Notes: a model not told the origin generated them from the sequence alone. DNA of 64,000 nucleotides from an uncultured Alphaproteobacteria bacterium (GCA_946480475.1 CAMLJM010000003.1:73450-137449); one strand, 5' to 3'. Shown: positions 26,132 to 36,200, counted from the stretch's first letter. Made by a program: numbers and translations.

Positions 26132-28447
26132 CTATTTTACGGGCAGATACAAATGTACTGTTGTACCCAGACCCACGTTGCTTTCCAGTTTAACTGATCC
26201 ACCGTGCATTTCGATGATGGTCTTTACCAAGGACAATCCCAAGCCTGCGCCCCGCGAACCACGGACTTGCCCATTGCCGGACTGCACCCGCTCGAAGGGC
26301 AGGAACAGTCGTTCCTGATCTTCCGGGGCTATACCAGCTCCTGTGTCGCTGACACTAATGTGTACGTTATCCCCAGTACGTACGGCTGAAAGCCTAATGT
26401 TTCCGCCCTCCGGCGTGAAATTAATGGCGTTACGCATCAGGTTTAACAGAACCTGTTTCAGGCGGCGTGCGTCCGCCTGTATGCTGCCTGAATCGGGGGC
26501 GATTTCCATTTGGACAATAATACGTTCCTTGCCAGCCCATTCACGGGTAAGGTCGTAAATGCTTTGCATGATATCGCTAATAACAACATTGTCATTTGAT
26601 AGCGACATTTGACCGGCCTCAATAGTTGAAAGGTCTAGAATATCATCAATCAGCTGTATCAGGCGTTCGCCTGCCTCATGGGTGCCGCTGGTATATTCCT
26701 TCTGTTTGGTGTTCAGGGGACCAAAATATTCGTTTTGCAGAATTTCGTTAAAACCCATGATCGCTGAAAGCGGTGTGCGCAATTGATAGGAAACATTGGC
26801 CAGGAAGTCGAGTTTCAGCTGTTCGGCGGTTTCCAGTGCATCATTCTTTTCGCGCAGCGCATTTTCGACCCGCATTTTGTCAGTGGCATCAATATGGGTG
26901 ATGAGTACGCCACCATCAGGCAGGGGAACGGTTGACCAGGCAATATGTGTTCCATTCGCGCAAACCATAGTCCCAGAATTACTGGCGCGTTCCAGTCCCT
27001 GACGCAGCAGAACTTCGCGGGCGGCTGGCCAGTTTTCGGCTGCAAAATGGGGTTTCAGTCTTTCAATCAGGCGATTGATGTGTGGATTGTCCTTCAGATC
27101 TTCCGGGTGCAGGCCCCATAACGCTGCAAAAGACGGGTTTGAAAGGCGCAAACGGCCATCGCCACCAAACACCACAACACCTTCCGTCAGGTTATCGAGC
27201 GTTTCGTTCTGCACGGCCACCAGTGTGTTATAGGATGATTCCAGTTCCAGCCGGCTAGTTACATCCTCGAATGTCATCATGATGCCGCCCATGGGGTGTG
27301 CAACCACCAACATGCGCAATGCGTTGCCATTTGGCAGGTAGAGCATATCTTCGTGCGGACCCATCAGGCCGGTGAACATATTAAGCCAGCTTTGCTTAAA
27401 GCGCCGGAAGTCAGCCTGCTCAGGAAGGCGTCTGTTCTCGCGCATCTTCTCCATGATGTCACCGAGCTTAGGGCCGGTATTGAGATATTGTTCTTCAAGA
27501 CTCCAGAGCTGAGAGAACGCTGTGTTATAGAATTCGAGCTTTTGCTGCGAATCAAAGATACCGATCGCCGAACCAAGCTGTTCGAGAAGTTCTTTGTTCG
27601 CGGCACTGTAACGCTTCTGTTCTGTTTCCAGCTCTTCTTCGCGCGTGATGTCCTGCGCCATGCCGATTGTCTGGTTTCCGCCAGGTACAGGCGCCTCTGT
27701 AATATTCACAAGTTTACGCTGGCCGTTTACAATCAGATGTCCGCGCAAGGTTTGTAGCTGTCCCTGATCCAAAGCAGTTTGCGCGAGGGCGCGATTTAAA
27801 GAGGCTGTGATCTGCTTTTTTAAAGGCTTGATGCCGAGTTCGCGCTGTTCAGCAATAACGGTTGCAGGTGTGATATCCAGTGCGCGCGCATAAGCACGAT
27901 TGCACCACACAAGTTCCGTGCGGTTATTGCGCATCCATACCGGATAAGGTTGCTGATCGAGCGCCATCTGCAGGCGATCACGCTCTTCCTCGGCGCTTTT
28001 GCGTAATGTTCCTGCCAGATCCTGCTCGCGGCTCGATAGCGTGATGTCTTCCGCCCATAGTATGCTGAATAAGAGATTATCGTTTGTTACAGGCTTGCCG
28101 CGTTTTCCGGTCAGACGTACGGCGCGGGAGCGGTCGGCTGTTCGCGCATTCAGTACAAATGATTCACCGGCATTGTGCAGGCGTTCAAACAAGCCTTCTA
28201 AGGCTGCGGCATCACTGGCGCTTAAAGCGGCCTGCACATCATCAATCGTGCCGATTTCACGCAGGTTTAACAGGCTGGCAAAGCCGGGGCTGTATGCAAC
28301 CTGACCCGTATTGGAAAATCCGCAATACTCTGCTGGCGCCGCCGAAAGGAAAGATTCCAGCTGTGCCTTCTCCAGCTGTGATTCACCAGTCACAGTGGCA
28401 GCAATCGATTTCCAGAAAGTTGGCTTTGTTGGTACGGACTTACTCAT
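26132..28447 (-). CDS. divL: DivL-type atypical histidine kinase (Tyr in place of His)
   Basis: A 771-residue PAS-rich kinase. Several PAS domains precede a HisKA-like helix pair and an HATPase domain. The H-box reads FLANVSYQLRTPLSAI: Tyr554 occupies the position of the phospho-accepting histidine. The ATPase boxes look intact: N box LMRNAINFTPEGG, G1 DTGAGIAPEDQERL, G2 GSRGAGLGLSLVK. A tyrosine here (Tyr550 in Caulobacter), total length (769 there) and position between tsaE and ahcY all fit DivL, the pseudokinase that controls CckA and thus the CtrA cell-cycle phosphorelay. No predicted membrane segment is obvious at the N-terminus, unlike Caulobacter DivL, so localisation may rely on partners. 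I am confident of the substitution and fairly confident of the name. Confidence 0.85.
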   Translation of the reverse strand: MSKSVPTKPTFWKSIAATVTGESQLEKAQLESFLSAAPAEYCGFSNTGQVAYSPGFASLLNLREIGTIDDVQAALSASDAAALEGLFERLHNAGESFVLNARTADRSRAVRLTGKRGKPVTNDNLLFSILWAEDITLSSREQDLAGTLRKSAEEERDRLQMALDQQPYPVWMRNNRTELVWCNRAYARALDITPATVIAEQRELGIKPLKKQITASLNRALAQTALDQGQLQTLRGHLIVNGQRKLVNITEAPVPGGNQTIGMAQDITREEELETEQKRYSAANKELLEQLGSAIGIFDSQQKLEFYNTAFSQLWSLEEQYLNTGPKLGDIMEKMRENRRLPEQADFRRFKQSWLNMFTGLMGPHEDMLYLPNGNALRMLVVAHPMGGIMMTFEDVTSRLELESSYNTLVAVQNETLDNLTEGVVVFGGDGRLRLSNPSFAALWGLHPEDLKDNPHINRLIERLKPHFAAENWPAAREVLLRQGLERASNSGTMVCANGTHIAWSTVPLPDGGVLITHIDATDKMRVENALREKNDALETAEQLKLDFLANVSYQLRTPLSAIMGFNEILQNEYFGPLNTKQKEYTSGTHEAGERLIQLIDDILDLSTIEAGQMSLSNDNVVISDIMQSIYDLTREWAGKERIIVQMEIAPDSGSIQADARRLKQVLLNLMRNAINFTPEGGNIRLSAVRTGDNVHISVSDTGAGIAPEDQERLFLPFERVQSGNGQVRGSRGAGLGLSLVKTIIEMHGGSVKLESNVGLGTTVHLYLPVK

Positions 28448-28591
28448 GGCGGGCCTATTTTAAAAGGCCGCTCGATAAATAACAACGGTCATCCTGGGTT
28501 TTGGCTTCGGTTACAGACTTTTTGTGGGAACGAAGCAGAGGGCTGGGTGTTGGTGGCTCTGATCACACACCCCCGGCAAAGGACAACCCAG

Positions 28592-29236
28592 ATGCTCAAA
28601 AGAATTTTACTCTTAACAGGCTTGCTTGTTTCATTGGGCGCGGTTTCGGTACAGGCACAGAATTTTGGACAGCGCGGCACCGAAGATTTCACAGGCCCTT
28701 ACGTGGGCGGTACGGTTGGTTACAGTTGGGGTGATTTTGACGCCGACGTTACAACAGGAGGCATAGGTGTCGCCAGCGACGATCCGGACATGGATGGCTG
28801 GCAAGGCGGTTTTCTCGGTGGTTACGGGTTCCAGTTTGATACAGGCATGAGCCATGGCTGGAATGGTTTCTTAGGGCTGGAGGCCGGCTATGAATGGAGC
28901 AGCGCTGATGGTTCTGTTTTTGGCGTCGATGTCGATAAAGAAGACACGGTGTTACTGACATTACGTCCGGGTATGGCCTGGGGCGATACGGCGCTGGGTT
29001 ACGGTATCATCGGTTACAGCCGTACACAGTTCGAAGCGGACGGCGAAGAAGAATGGCTTGATGGTCTGGTTCTGGGTGCGGGAACCGAGCTTTACACAGT
29101 GGGTCCGTTCAAGACACGTCTTGAATACGTATATACCAACTACGAAGATGCTGAATATGATCTTGGCGGCGGTACAGCGCTGAATGTCGAAGGTCAGGAA
29201 CATGCCTTCAAACTAGGTGGTATCTTCCGGTTCTAG
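28592..29236 (+). CDS. Outer-membrane β-barrel protein (Omp25/OmpA-like barrel)
   Basis: A 214-residue outer-membrane protein with a signal peptide MLKRILLLTGLLVSLGAVSVQA cleaved before QNFGQ. The mature protein has alternating β-strands, glycine/tyrosine-rich turns such as GPYVGGTVGYSWGDF, and ends HAFKLGGIFRF, with a C-terminal aromatic as needed for BAM insertion. ATG 28592 is preferred over the in-frame GTG 28547 because AAAGGA (28578-28583) lies 8 nt before it and the signal peptide then starts correctly. The domain is the PF13505-type eight-stranded barrel, probably structural or immunogenic as in Omp25/31 relatives. It ends at a strong bidirectional terminator shared with ahcY. Confidence 0.85.
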   Translation: MLKRILLLTGLLVSLGAVSVQAQNFGQRGTEDFTGPYVGGTVGYSWGDFDADVTTGGIGVASDDPDMDGWQGGFLGGYGFQFDTGMSHGWNGFLGLEAGYEWSSADGSVFGVDVDKEDTVLLTLRPGMAWGDTALGYGIIGYSRTQFEADGEEEWLDGLVLGAGTELYTVGPFKTRLEYVYTNYEDAEYDLGGGTALNVEGQEHAFKLGGIFRF

Positions 29237-29250
29237 TTTGATCGGAATTA

Positions 29251-29280
29251 AAAAAGCCCCGCAAGTTGCGGGGCTTTTTG
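29251..29280. terminator. Bidirectional terminator between omp and ahcY
   Basis: AAAAAGCCCCGC (29251-29262) and GCGGGGCTTTTT (29268-29279) form a symmetric stem around AAGTT. T-runs occur on both strands, so it can stop the barrel gene on the plus strand and ahcY on the minus strand. Confidence 0.92.
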
Positions 29281-29295
29281 TTATTCATACTAATA

Positions 29296-30612
29296 TTAGT
29301 AACGGTATTGATCGTTCTTGAACGGGCCTTCGACGTCAACGCCGATATAATTAGCCTGCTCTTTGTTTAGCTTGGTCAGTTTCACGCCCAGTTTCTCGAG
29401 GTGCAGTGCCGCGACTTTCTCATCAAGGTGTTTCGGCAGAACATAGACCTTACCCACTTCGTAAGCGGATGTGTTGGTCCAGAGTTCGATCTGCGCCAGT
29501 GTCTGGTTGGTGAAGGATGCAGACATCACAAAGCTGGGGTGGCCTGTTGCGCAACCCAGGTTCACAAGACGGCCTTCCGCCAGCATGATTATGCGCTTGC
29601 CGTCCGGGAATTCGATTTCGTCGACTTGCGGCTTCACATTATGCCACTTGAGGTTACGCAGCGCTTCAACCTGGATTTCGGAATCGAAGTGACCAATGTT
29701 GCAAACGATGGCGCGGTCTTTCATCTTGCGCATGTGCTCGATGGTGATGACGTCGATGTTACCGGTTGTGGTAACAAAGATGTCGGCTTTGGACTGCACA
29801 TCTTCCATGGTCAGAACTTCGTAACCTTCCATCGCGGCCTGCAGTGCGCAGATCGGATCGATTTCTGTCACGATCACGCGCGCACCTTGTGAACGAAGTG
29901 ATTCAGCTGAACCTTTGCCCACATCGCCATAACCGCAAACAACAGCCACTTTACCGGCCATCATCACGTCTGTTGCGCGGCGGATACCGTCAACCAGTGA
30001 CTCGCGGCAACCGTATTTGTTGTCGAACTTGGATTTTGTTACCGAGTCATTGACGTTGATGGCGCGTGCTTTCAGTGTGCCTTTCTTCGCCATTTCCATC
30101 AGGCGGTGAACGCCTGTTGTTGTTTCTTCGGAAATACCCTTCACGTCTTTCATCAGGTCCGGGTAATCTTTATGCATGATGGTGGTCAGGTCGCCGCCAT
30201 CATCAAGGATCATGTTCGGTACCCAGCCATTCGGACCTTTGATTGTCTGGTGAATGCACCATTCAGCTTCTTCGTTGGTTTGGCCCTTCCAGGCAAATAC
30301 AGCGCAGGTGCCTTTCGCAGCGATCGCTGCCGCCGCATGATCTTGTGTCGAGAAGATATTGCATGAAGACCAGCGCACTTCAGCGCCCAGCGCTTCCAAC
30401 GTTTCAATCAGAACAGCGGTCTGGATTGTCATGTGCAGGCAACCGGCAATGCGTGCGCCTTTCAGCGGTTGCGTTGGACCATATTCCTTACGGATAGACA
30501 TCAGGCCCGGCATTTCTGTCTCGGCAATGACGATCTCCTTACGGCCCCATTCGGCCAGCGAAATATCTTTCACTTTATAGTCGTTCTGTACGGCTTTGGG
30601 CGCAGCGGTCAT
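29296..30612 (-). CDS. ahcY: S-adenosylhomocysteinase
   Basis: NAD-dependent enzyme that splits S-adenosylhomocysteine into adenosine and homocysteine, completing the methyl cycle. The NAD-binding motif [16 protein letters not shown] is visible near residue 220, and the protein ends with the family signature PFKNDQYRY that reaches the neighbouring subunit. Its 438 residues match the bacterial tetrameric form with the ~40-residue insert. Upstream sequence (30613-30740) was inspected for an SAH or SAM riboswitch; I saw none. Next to divL, as in other alphaproteobacteria, but separated from it by the outer-membrane protein gene. Confidence 0.98.
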   Translation of the reverse strand: MTAAPKAVQNDYKVKDISLAEWGRKEIVIAETEMPGLMSIRKEYGPTQPLKGARIAGCLHMTIQTAVLIETLEALGAEVRWSSCNIFSTQDHAAAAIAAKGTCAVFAWKGQTNEEAEWCIHQTIKGPNGWVPNMILDDGGDLTTIMHKDYPDLMKDVKGISEETTTGVHRLMEMAKKGTLKARAINVNDSVTKSKFDNKYGCRESLVDGIRRATDVMMAGKVAVVCGYGDVGKGSAESLRSQGARVIVTEIDPICALQAAMEGYEVLTMEDVQSKADIFVTTTGNIDVITIEHMRKMKDRAIVCNIGHFDSEIQVEALRNLKWHNVKPQVDEIEFPDGKRIIMLAEGRLVNLGCATGHPSFVMSASFTNQTLAQIELWTNTSAYEVGKVYVLPKHLDEKVAALHLEKLGVKLTKLNKEQANYIGVDVEGPFKNDQYRY

Positions 30613-30740
30613 AGTTAAATCCTTAAAAGGTTAGAGCTTTAATAGTGGGGGCGGTTTTACCGGTTATTAAGAAAACTGCGACAGAATAGGGTTTCGTGCT
30701 GAAAAGGCAAGAAAAACCACAGATTCTGGGGAATTAATTC

Positions 30741-31214
30741 ATGGGTTTGAACTATCGTGCCGGCAAAGACACCCTTACAGGTCAACAGGCTCTTTTCGCT
30801 GTCCAAAAAGGCGGCTTGCCCTTTAACAGCGCTCCGGTTTTTCCTGTGGCAACATTGATTGCCCCGACAAAGGGTTTTCCCCTTTCTGCTCAACAGGTTG
30901 CTGAAAACATTGCTGACCTTTTGAACCATAGGGCACCTCTGCACAGGCTCTCATCAGGGAACGAACAAATCTTCTATACCCGTACCGATGATGCCATCAT
31001 CCTTAAAACCAAGGGGACTGGCGATGGCGTGTCTGTTCCCGCGCTGAGTATTACCGTTTGCAGCAAAAGCTCTGTGGCGGATGTCGCGCAGGATGTTCTG
31101 GCACTCATGGATCAGGATTTTATGAGACGTGTCTGCAATACCATCGTCCCTGATAGCGAACCTGCGGCCACTGCGCAGCAAAAAGGACCTAAAGGTCCCT
31201 CTGCCAAGTTTTAG
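30741..31214 (+). CDS. Unrecognised 157-residue protein between ahcY and rapZ
   Basis: ATG 30741 has GGGGAA about 8 nt upstream. The protein is soluble, with no signal peptide or membrane segment. It alternates β- and α-like segments (QQVAENIADLLNHRAPLHRL, EQIFYTRTDDAIILKTKG, SSVADVAQDVLALMDQDF) and has a short disordered C-terminus rich in Ala, Gln, Lys and Gly. I do not recognise a family. It is convergent with rapZ, ending 2 bp from the rapZ stop, and divergent from ahcY. Confidence 0.68.
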   Translation: MGLNYRAGKDTLTGQQALFAVQKGGLPFNSAPVFPVATLIAPTKGFPLSAQQVAENIADLLNHRAPLHRLSSGNEQIFYTRTDDAIILKTKGTGDGVSVPALSITVCSKSSVADVAQDVLALMDQDFMRRVCNTIVPDSEPAATAQQKGPKGPSAKF

Positions 31215-31216
31215 AT

Positions 31217-32071
31217 TTAACGCGCTATATCGCGATGCAAAATACTGATTTCAAAGCCCTGCGCCTCCAGCCAGGGCTTTAGTATTTCCACAGTATAAAT
31301 CGAACGATGGTGGCCGCCTGTACAACCAATAGCAATTGTCAGATAGCTTTTACCTTCGGCGGCATAACGGGGCAGCAAAGGCGAAATCAGATTTTTGGCA
31401 TTGGCGGTAAATGCAGCAAAGTCTGGATCGGTTGCAATATATTCGCCGACCGCGCTGTCAAGCCCGGTCAGGTTTTTGAGGGCTGGTTCCCAATATGGAT
31501 TTTTCAGAAAACGTACGTCAAGAACCATGTCTGCTTCACGCGGCAGGCCAAAGCGAAAACCGAAAGACATCAGGGTGATGGTCAGATGTCCTTTAACCCC
31601 CTTGCCGAACAGACCCTCGATCATGCGGTTATGTACGTGGATGGACATTCCAGTTGTATCGATGACATGATCGGCTTCGGCCTGCAGCGGAGCCAGTAAT
31701 TCCTGCTCGATTTTGATCCCGGCGCTGGGCGGGCGATCCTGTGCCAGCGGATGGCGGCGGCGTGTTTCCGTAAATCTTTTTTGCAGCTCGGTTTCATCCG
31801 CGGTCAGGTAAACAAGCGTTGCAGACGTACGGCGGCAGACAGCGAGAAGCTCTTCGGCAGAGAAGCCGCGTGAGCGGGCATCAACGCCAATTGCCATCGG
31901 GTGTGGGCCACGTGCGTTATCTGCCAAAAGCGCTTCCACCAAGGTAAGTGGGAAGTTGTCGAATGTTTCAAAACCCATGTCCTGCAGATGCTTAAGTGTG
32001 GATGACATGCCGGCACCAGAAAGGCCTGTCACAATCAGGAGCGGGGGTTTTGGTTCTATTGTACCTGTCAT
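31217..32071 (-). CDS. rapZ: RapZ-family P-loop protein with altered Walker A
   Basis: A 284-residue RapZ (YvcJ/YhbJ) family protein. In E. coli RapZ binds sRNA GlmZ and senses glucosamine-6-phosphate; in alphaproteobacteria it sits next to nitrogen-PTS genes. Family motifs are present: TRRRHPLA, SFGFRFGLPREADMVLDVRFLKNP and the C-terminal CTGGHHRSIYTVE. The N-terminal P-loop reads GLSGAGMSS, with methionine where the nucleotide-binding lysine is expected; the codon is clearly ATG on the minus strand. NTP hydrolysis may be lost, while the C-terminal sensing/RNA-binding domain is intact. It lies 16 bp after chvG; the hprK gene usual at this junction, and the EIIA/HPr genes usually following, are absent. 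Confidence 0.93.
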   Translation of the reverse strand: MTGTIEPKPPLLIVTGLSGAGMSSTLKHLQDMGFETFDNFPLTLVEALLADNARGPHPMAIGVDARSRGFSAEELLAVCRRTSATLVYLTADETELQKRFTETRRRHPLAQDRPPSAGIKIEQELLAPLQAEADHVIDTTGMSIHVHNRMIEGLFGKGVKGHLTITLMSFGFRFGLPREADMVLDVRFLKNPYWEPALKNLTGLDSAVGEYIATDPDFAAFTANAKNLISPLLPRYAAEGKSYLTIAIGCTGGHHRSIYTVEILKPWLEAQGFEISILHRDIAR

Positions 32072-32087
32072 TGTATGTGTGCCTTCC

Positions 32088-33875
32088 CTATGCCCGTTCC
32101 AGTTCTACGGTAAAACGTGTGCCCGTAACAGCGTCGCCGTTGTTCTGGCGGTTCTCTGCCCAAATTTTGCCACCATGGGCGGTGACGATCTGGTGGGCAA
32201 TGGAAAGGCCGAGGCCGGAATGGCGACCGTATGCCTCATGCTTGGGTCGCTCACTATAGAAGCGTTCAAAGATGGCGCCGAGCTTATTTTCCGGAATGCC
32301 TGGTCCTTGATCGTCTACAGTCACGCGTACGACGTTCTTGTCAACGGTGATGGTGATGGTCACCAGTCCGCGCGCTGGCGAGAATGACAAAGCGTTGGAA
32401 ATCAGGTTTTCAAACACCTGGGCCAGGCGGCTTTCATTGCCGCGCACCATAATCGGCGGTGTGCCATTTGTGACCAGACGGATCTGGGGAGTCTCATCGG
32501 CGCTCCGTCCTGTGAAATTATCACGCAGGCCTGTGCGTTCCATCGGGTTTTTGTGCGCATCGGCCAGTTTGTGCAGCAAAAGATACATATCGACATTATC
32601 CATGGCATCGCGGGACAGCTCAGCATCCAGGCGCGAGGCATTGGAAATATCTGTAATCAGGCGGTCAAGGCGCTGGACATCATGCTGGATGATCTCCATC
32701 AATTTATCCTTATCCTTTTGATTTTTAACGATGGCGGCCGTCTCTACGGCACTGCGTAAGGATGTCAGCGGGTTCTTAATCTCATGCGAAACATCTGCAG
32801 CAAAACGTTCAATGGTATCCATCCGGTCCCATAGGGCATGCGTCATCGCACGCAGCGAAACTGACAGATCGCCGATCTCATCATTACGACGACTGAGGTC
32901 AGGAATCTCAATCTGGCGGCCGCCCTTGCCCAGGCGGATACTTTCAGCAGCCCGCGCCAAGCGTTTTAAAGGCCTGCCGATAATGCCAGCAAGATAGAGG
33001 GACAGGAAAATCGTAATACTCAGAGAACCGGTAAATACGGTGAGCACCTCAAAACGTACCTGGTTCATGGCTTGCTCAACGGCTTTGCCCTCCCGGGTGA
33101 GAACAACCACGCCCATCACCTGCCGGATTTTCTGCACGGGGGCAGCGGCAGACAGGATAATCTTTCCATCGACATGCCGCCAGGCAGTACCGCTGACATG
33201 GCCCTCCAATGCAAACGATGCATCAGGAAAATCATTTACATCCTTGGAATTGACCATCGGGTAGAGATCGAGACCCTCGTTATGGGGGAGTATGAAAGTG
33301 AGGAACTGCGCCGTTTTCAAAATTACTTTCTGCAGGGCACGTACAGGGGCCGGCGGCCCCATCGGTTCTTTGTGCCGAATAGCGCTGCGAGACAGCAGTT
33401 CCTCTGAGTCCCCGACCATTTTGCCGTCAATATTGAACAGGTACGTACGGCTGTCCGTGGTTTCACCCAGACGGCGCACCATACGACGGGCCAGTTCGGG
33501 GACCAATGTTTCAATTTCGACCGGTTTTGCAAACAGGAACGGGCGGCCTTGCTCGACCGGTTTGATGGCGCCTTCGGCAATAGCGCCTGCAAAAACCTGT
33601 GCTTCCGCCTTTAAAGTCTCTAGCTCCGCGCGGATCAGGTTGTCCTGATACTGACCCATATAGAGGATACCCAGCACCAGAACAAAAGGCGCTACCAGGT
33701 TGACAGCCAGAATACGCAGGGTGAGGCGGCTTGAGCGCCTGCGGCCTTTACGGGGCTGCCCGGGTTTCAGGGGTTTATCAGGATTATTGATAATGCTGAA
33801 GAATGGGTTCAGTAACGACTCGTCGCCCGGGTCGTCCAGATCATCCTTATTCTTCTTTGTATTTGTATCCGACAC
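32088..33875 (-). CDS. chvG: ChvG/ExoS-type sensor histidine kinase
   Basis: Inner-membrane sensor for envelope and acid stress, partner of ChvI. It has a basic N-terminal cytoplasmic segment, first membrane helix around residues 52-72 ([19 protein letters not shown]), a ~200-residue periplasmic domain, a second helix around 280-305, HAMP ([16 protein letters not shown]), and a dimerisation domain with phospho-accepting His364 in [14 protein letters not shown]. The HATPase domain has [30 protein letters not shown] and [15 protein letters not shown]. Its 595 residues are typical. Its start overlaps the end of chvI by 29 bp, so the pair is translated from one mRNA. Confidence 0.94.
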   Translation of the reverse strand: MSDTNTKKNKDDLDDPGDESLLNPFFSIINNPDKPLKPGQPRKGRRRSSRLTLRILAVNLVAPFVLVLGILYMGQYQDNLIRAELETLKAEAQVFAGAIAEGAIKPVEQGRPFLFAKPVEIETLVPELARRMVRRLGETTDSRTYLFNIDGKMVGDSEELLSRSAIRHKEPMGPPAPVRALQKVILKTAQFLTFILPHNEGLDLYPMVNSKDVNDFPDASFALEGHVSGTAWRHVDGKIILSAAAPVQKIRQVMGVVVLTREGKAVEQAMNQVRFEVLTVFTGSLSITIFLSLYLAGIIGRPLKRLARAAESIRLGKGGRQIEIPDLSRRNDEIGDLSVSLRAMTHALWDRMDTIERFAADVSHEIKNPLTSLRSAVETAAIVKNQKDKDKLMEIIQHDVQRLDRLITDISNASRLDAELSRDAMDNVDMYLLLHKLADAHKNPMERTGLRDNFTGRSADETPQIRLVTNGTPPIMVRGNESRLAQVFENLISNALSFSPARGLVTITITVDKNVVRVTVDDQGPGIPENKLGAIFERFYSERPKHEAYGRHSGLGLSIAHQIVTAHGGKIWAENRQNNGDAVTGTRFTVELERA

Positions 33876-34629
33876 CGTACAGGGTCTCTATCTGCGAAAA
33901 TTCATTATCAACGACACGGAATTTCTTACGGATGCGCTTGATGTGCGAATCAATGGTCCGGTCATCGACATAGATATTCTCACCATAGGCCATATCGATC
34001 AACTGGTCGCGGTTTTTTACGTGACCGGGACGAATGGCGAGCGCTTTCAGGAGCAGATATTCCGTAACAGTCAGGTCTACAGCCATACCTTTCCAGGTGC
34101 ATACATGGCGGGCATCGTCCAGAACCAGGTTGCCACGCGTAGTGATGGCGGCCTCTTCGGTCGATTTGCTGGCGGCCGCAGCGACCTGATTGCGCAGAGC
34201 TTCCCGGCGCAGCAGGGCGCGGATACGCTCGATCAACAGGCGCTGGGAGAAAGGCTTGGTGATGTAATCGTCAGCGCCCATGCGCAGGCCGATCACTTCG
34301 TCTACTTCGTCGTCCTTGGATGTCAGGAAAATGACAGGCAGCGCCGATTTTTCGCGTAGCTTGGAGAGAACTTCCATGCCGTCCATACGCGGCATCTTGA
34401 TATCGAGTACCACCAGATCCGGCGTATTGGTTGTAATCCCCTTCAGCCCTTCTTCCCCGTCATTATAGGTTTTTACCTTAAAGCCTTCTGCTTCCAGCGC
34501 CATGGCCACGGATGTCAGGATGTTGCGGTCATCGTCCACAAGGGCAATGGTCTGCTGGGGGGTAATGCCGGGTGTAATATTGTTCATAGGTCTTTGTATA
34601 ACGGGTGTAGGGATAGCGGTAAAGAGCAT
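33847..34629 (-). CDS. chvI: ChvI-type response regulator
   Basis: OmpR-class transcription factor. The receiver domain begins [15 protein letters not shown], with the acceptor Asp in [12 protein letters not shown] and the switch Lys in DDYITKPFS. The winged-helix domain has [14 protein letters not shown] and ends [18 protein letters not shown]…YGVGYKYKE. The reading frame extends to an upstream ATG at 34671, but ATG 34629 has GGGAG about 10 nt before it; a third ATG at 34587 lies directly before the conserved domain. I chose 34629 on the Shine-Dalgarno, giving 260 residues; the 34587 start would give a more standard length. The target regulon in relatives includes exopolysaccharide and envelope genes. 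Confidence 0.93.
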   Translation of the reverse strand: MLFTAIPTPVIQRPMNNITPGITPQQTIALVDDDRNILTSVAMALEAEGFKVKTYNDGEEGLKGITTNTPDLVVLDIKMPRMDGMEVLSKLREKSALPVIFLTSKDDEVDEVIGLRMGADDYITKPFSQRLLIERIRALLRREALRNQVAAAASKSTEEAAITTRGNLVLDDARHVCTWKGMAVDLTVTEYLLLKALAIRPGHVKNRDQLIDMAYGENIYVDDRTIDSHIKRIRKKFRVVDNEFSQIETLYGVGYKYKEE

Positions 34630-34726
34630 GATGCAGGATCTCCCAAATAACAATCCAATTATCACAAACATATATTTGCGAGGTGTCTATAATGGGGCAG
34701 GAATATGGTATTTTAGCTTCAATCTT

Positions 34727-34746
34727 AAGGCCCTAAAGGGGGCCTT
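34727..34746 (-). terminator. Hairpin between proS and chvI
   Basis: A perfect 7-bp stem, AAGGCCC (34727-34733) with GGGCCTT (34740-34746), and a 6-nt loop. Read downstream of proS it is followed by AAGATT, without a U-run, so termination would be inefficient and read-through into chvI–chvG is possible. Confidence 0.4.
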
Positions 34747-34755
34747 GTGCCTTTT

Positions 34756-36102
34756 TTAAGGGGTGAGCTGCAGCTTCTTTTGCACGGCGTAGGTTACATC
34801 GGGGACGGATACCGTATAAACCTCGCCTGTGCTGCGGGCTTTAACCTGTACTTCGCGGGTTTCTGCTTCCCGTTTGCCAACGCGAATTTGCACGGGAATG
34901 CCGATCAAATCCATTTCAGCGAACTTTCCGCCTGTATTTACATCACGATCGTCATAGGCAACGTCAATACCTTGGGCTTTCAGGTTTTCAAAAATTTCAT
35001 TTGCGAGGGCTGTTGCACCCTCGTCACGTGTGGAAGCGTTGATCACCACCGCTTGGAACGGGGCAATGGCAGGCGACCAGATGATACCGTGTCTGTCATG
35101 AGATTTTTCAATAATCGCGGCGGGTAAGCGCGATACGCCTATGCCATAGCAACCCATATGAACAGCTTCACGTTTTCCCTGATTGTTGATGTAACCGGCA
35201 TTCAGCGGTTCGGAATAACGGGTACCTAAATGGAAAATATGGGCGACTTCAATGCCGCGGGATTTCATTAAACCTTTTGGCGGAGCAACACCCTCTTCCA
35301 GCATTTCGGTAGTCATGCCCTTAAAGGCCGTGACTCTATGAAAATGTTCCGCGAGGGCTTCTTTACTGCTGTAAATAGCAGGGCCGGGAATCATATCGGG
35401 GTTGGTCATCTCCAGATCGAACAGAATATCGCTTTCGCCATTGACTGTGGGAATAACAAATTCATGGCTCAAGGAGCCGCCAACCGGGCCGCGTGGTGCT
35501 TCCAAGGGTACGACATCAACACCGATCTTGTCAAAAATGCGCTGATAAGCGGCAAACATTTTATGGTAAGTGATGTGAGCTGCCTCTTCCGACGTATCAA
35601 ACGAATAGCCATCTTTCATAGTGAATTCACGCGAACGCAAAGTGCCAAAACGAGGGCGAAGTTCATCGCGGAATTTCTTTTCGACCTGATAAAGATTCAG
35701 GGGTAAGTCCCTGTGAGACAGGCTCATCTCGCTTACAATGGTTGTAAACATTTCTTCGGCAGTGGGGCTGACCAACATTTCATTTTCATTACGGTCAGTA
35801 AAGCGAAGCATTTCAGCGCCATAGCTGTTCTTATCCGTGCTCAGGCGCCCGCTGTTATACCAAGGCTGCGCGGTCTGAATGACCGGGAAATTAACCTTTA
35901 ATGCGCCTGCCAGCTCCATCTCTTTGTCTATGATCTGCTCGATTTTGGCCAGAACCCTATTACCTAAAGGCATCCAGGCGAAAAGACCGGGCGCGCCTGC
36001 CTTGCGGATCATACCTGTACGATGCATCAGTTTCTGGGAGGACAGGCCCTCTTCGACCGAGTTTTCTTTCAGGGTTTTCAAAAAATAGGAGGATAGCCGC
36101 AT
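34756..36102 (-). CDS. proS: Prolyl-tRNA synthetase (short alphaproteobacterial type)
   Basis: Class II aminoacyl-tRNA synthetase. Motif 2 region KFRDELRPRFGTLRSREFTMKD and motif 3 GIGVSRLPAAIIEKSHD are intact, followed by the anticodon-binding domain ending VTYAVQKKLQL. At 448 residues it lacks the ~180-residue editing insertion found in E. coli ProS, as is usual in alphaproteobacteria. Mis-charged Ala-tRNA-Pro must then be cleared by a free-standing deacylase elsewhere in the genome. Its promoter should lie in the 159-bp divergent gap shared with the next gene. Confidence 0.97.
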   Translation of the reverse strand: MRLSSYFLKTLKENSVEEGLSSQKLMHRTGMIRKAGAPGLFAWMPLGNRVLAKIEQIIDKEMELAGALKVNFPVIQTAQPWYNSGRLSTDKNSYGAEMLRFTDRNENEMLVSPTAEEMFTTIVSEMSLSHRDLPLNLYQVEKKFRDELRPRFGTLRSREFTMKDGYSFDTSEEAAHITYHKMFAAYQRIFDKIGVDVVPLEAPRGPVGGSLSHEFVIPTVNGESDILFDLEMTNPDMIPGPAIYSSKEALAEHFHRVTAFKGMTTEMLEEGVAPPKGLMKSRGIEVAHIFHLGTRYSEPLNAGYINNQGKREAVHMGCYGIGVSRLPAAIIEKSHDRHGIIWSPAIAPFQAVVINASTRDEGATALANEIFENLKAQGIDVAYDDRDVNTGGKFAEMDLIGIPVQIRVGKREAETREVQVKARSTGEVYTVSVPDVTYAVQKKLQLTP

Positions 36103-36200
36103 TGCAAACGTTCTCTTTCTACATTAAGGTGCACGCAATATAATTTCGCAGGCGCAAAAAGTCAAGGTTTTCATAATATTTTAATGAAGACGCCATAAAC

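Noticed and set aside
28547..28591. GTG 28547 as start of the outer-membrane barrel gene
   Set aside because: It would place 15 polar residues before the signal peptide; ATG 28592 has AAAGGA at the right distance.
30613..30740. SAH or SAM riboswitch upstream of ahcY
   Set aside because: I looked for the paired elements expected of these riboswitches and saw no convincing stems or conserved loops.
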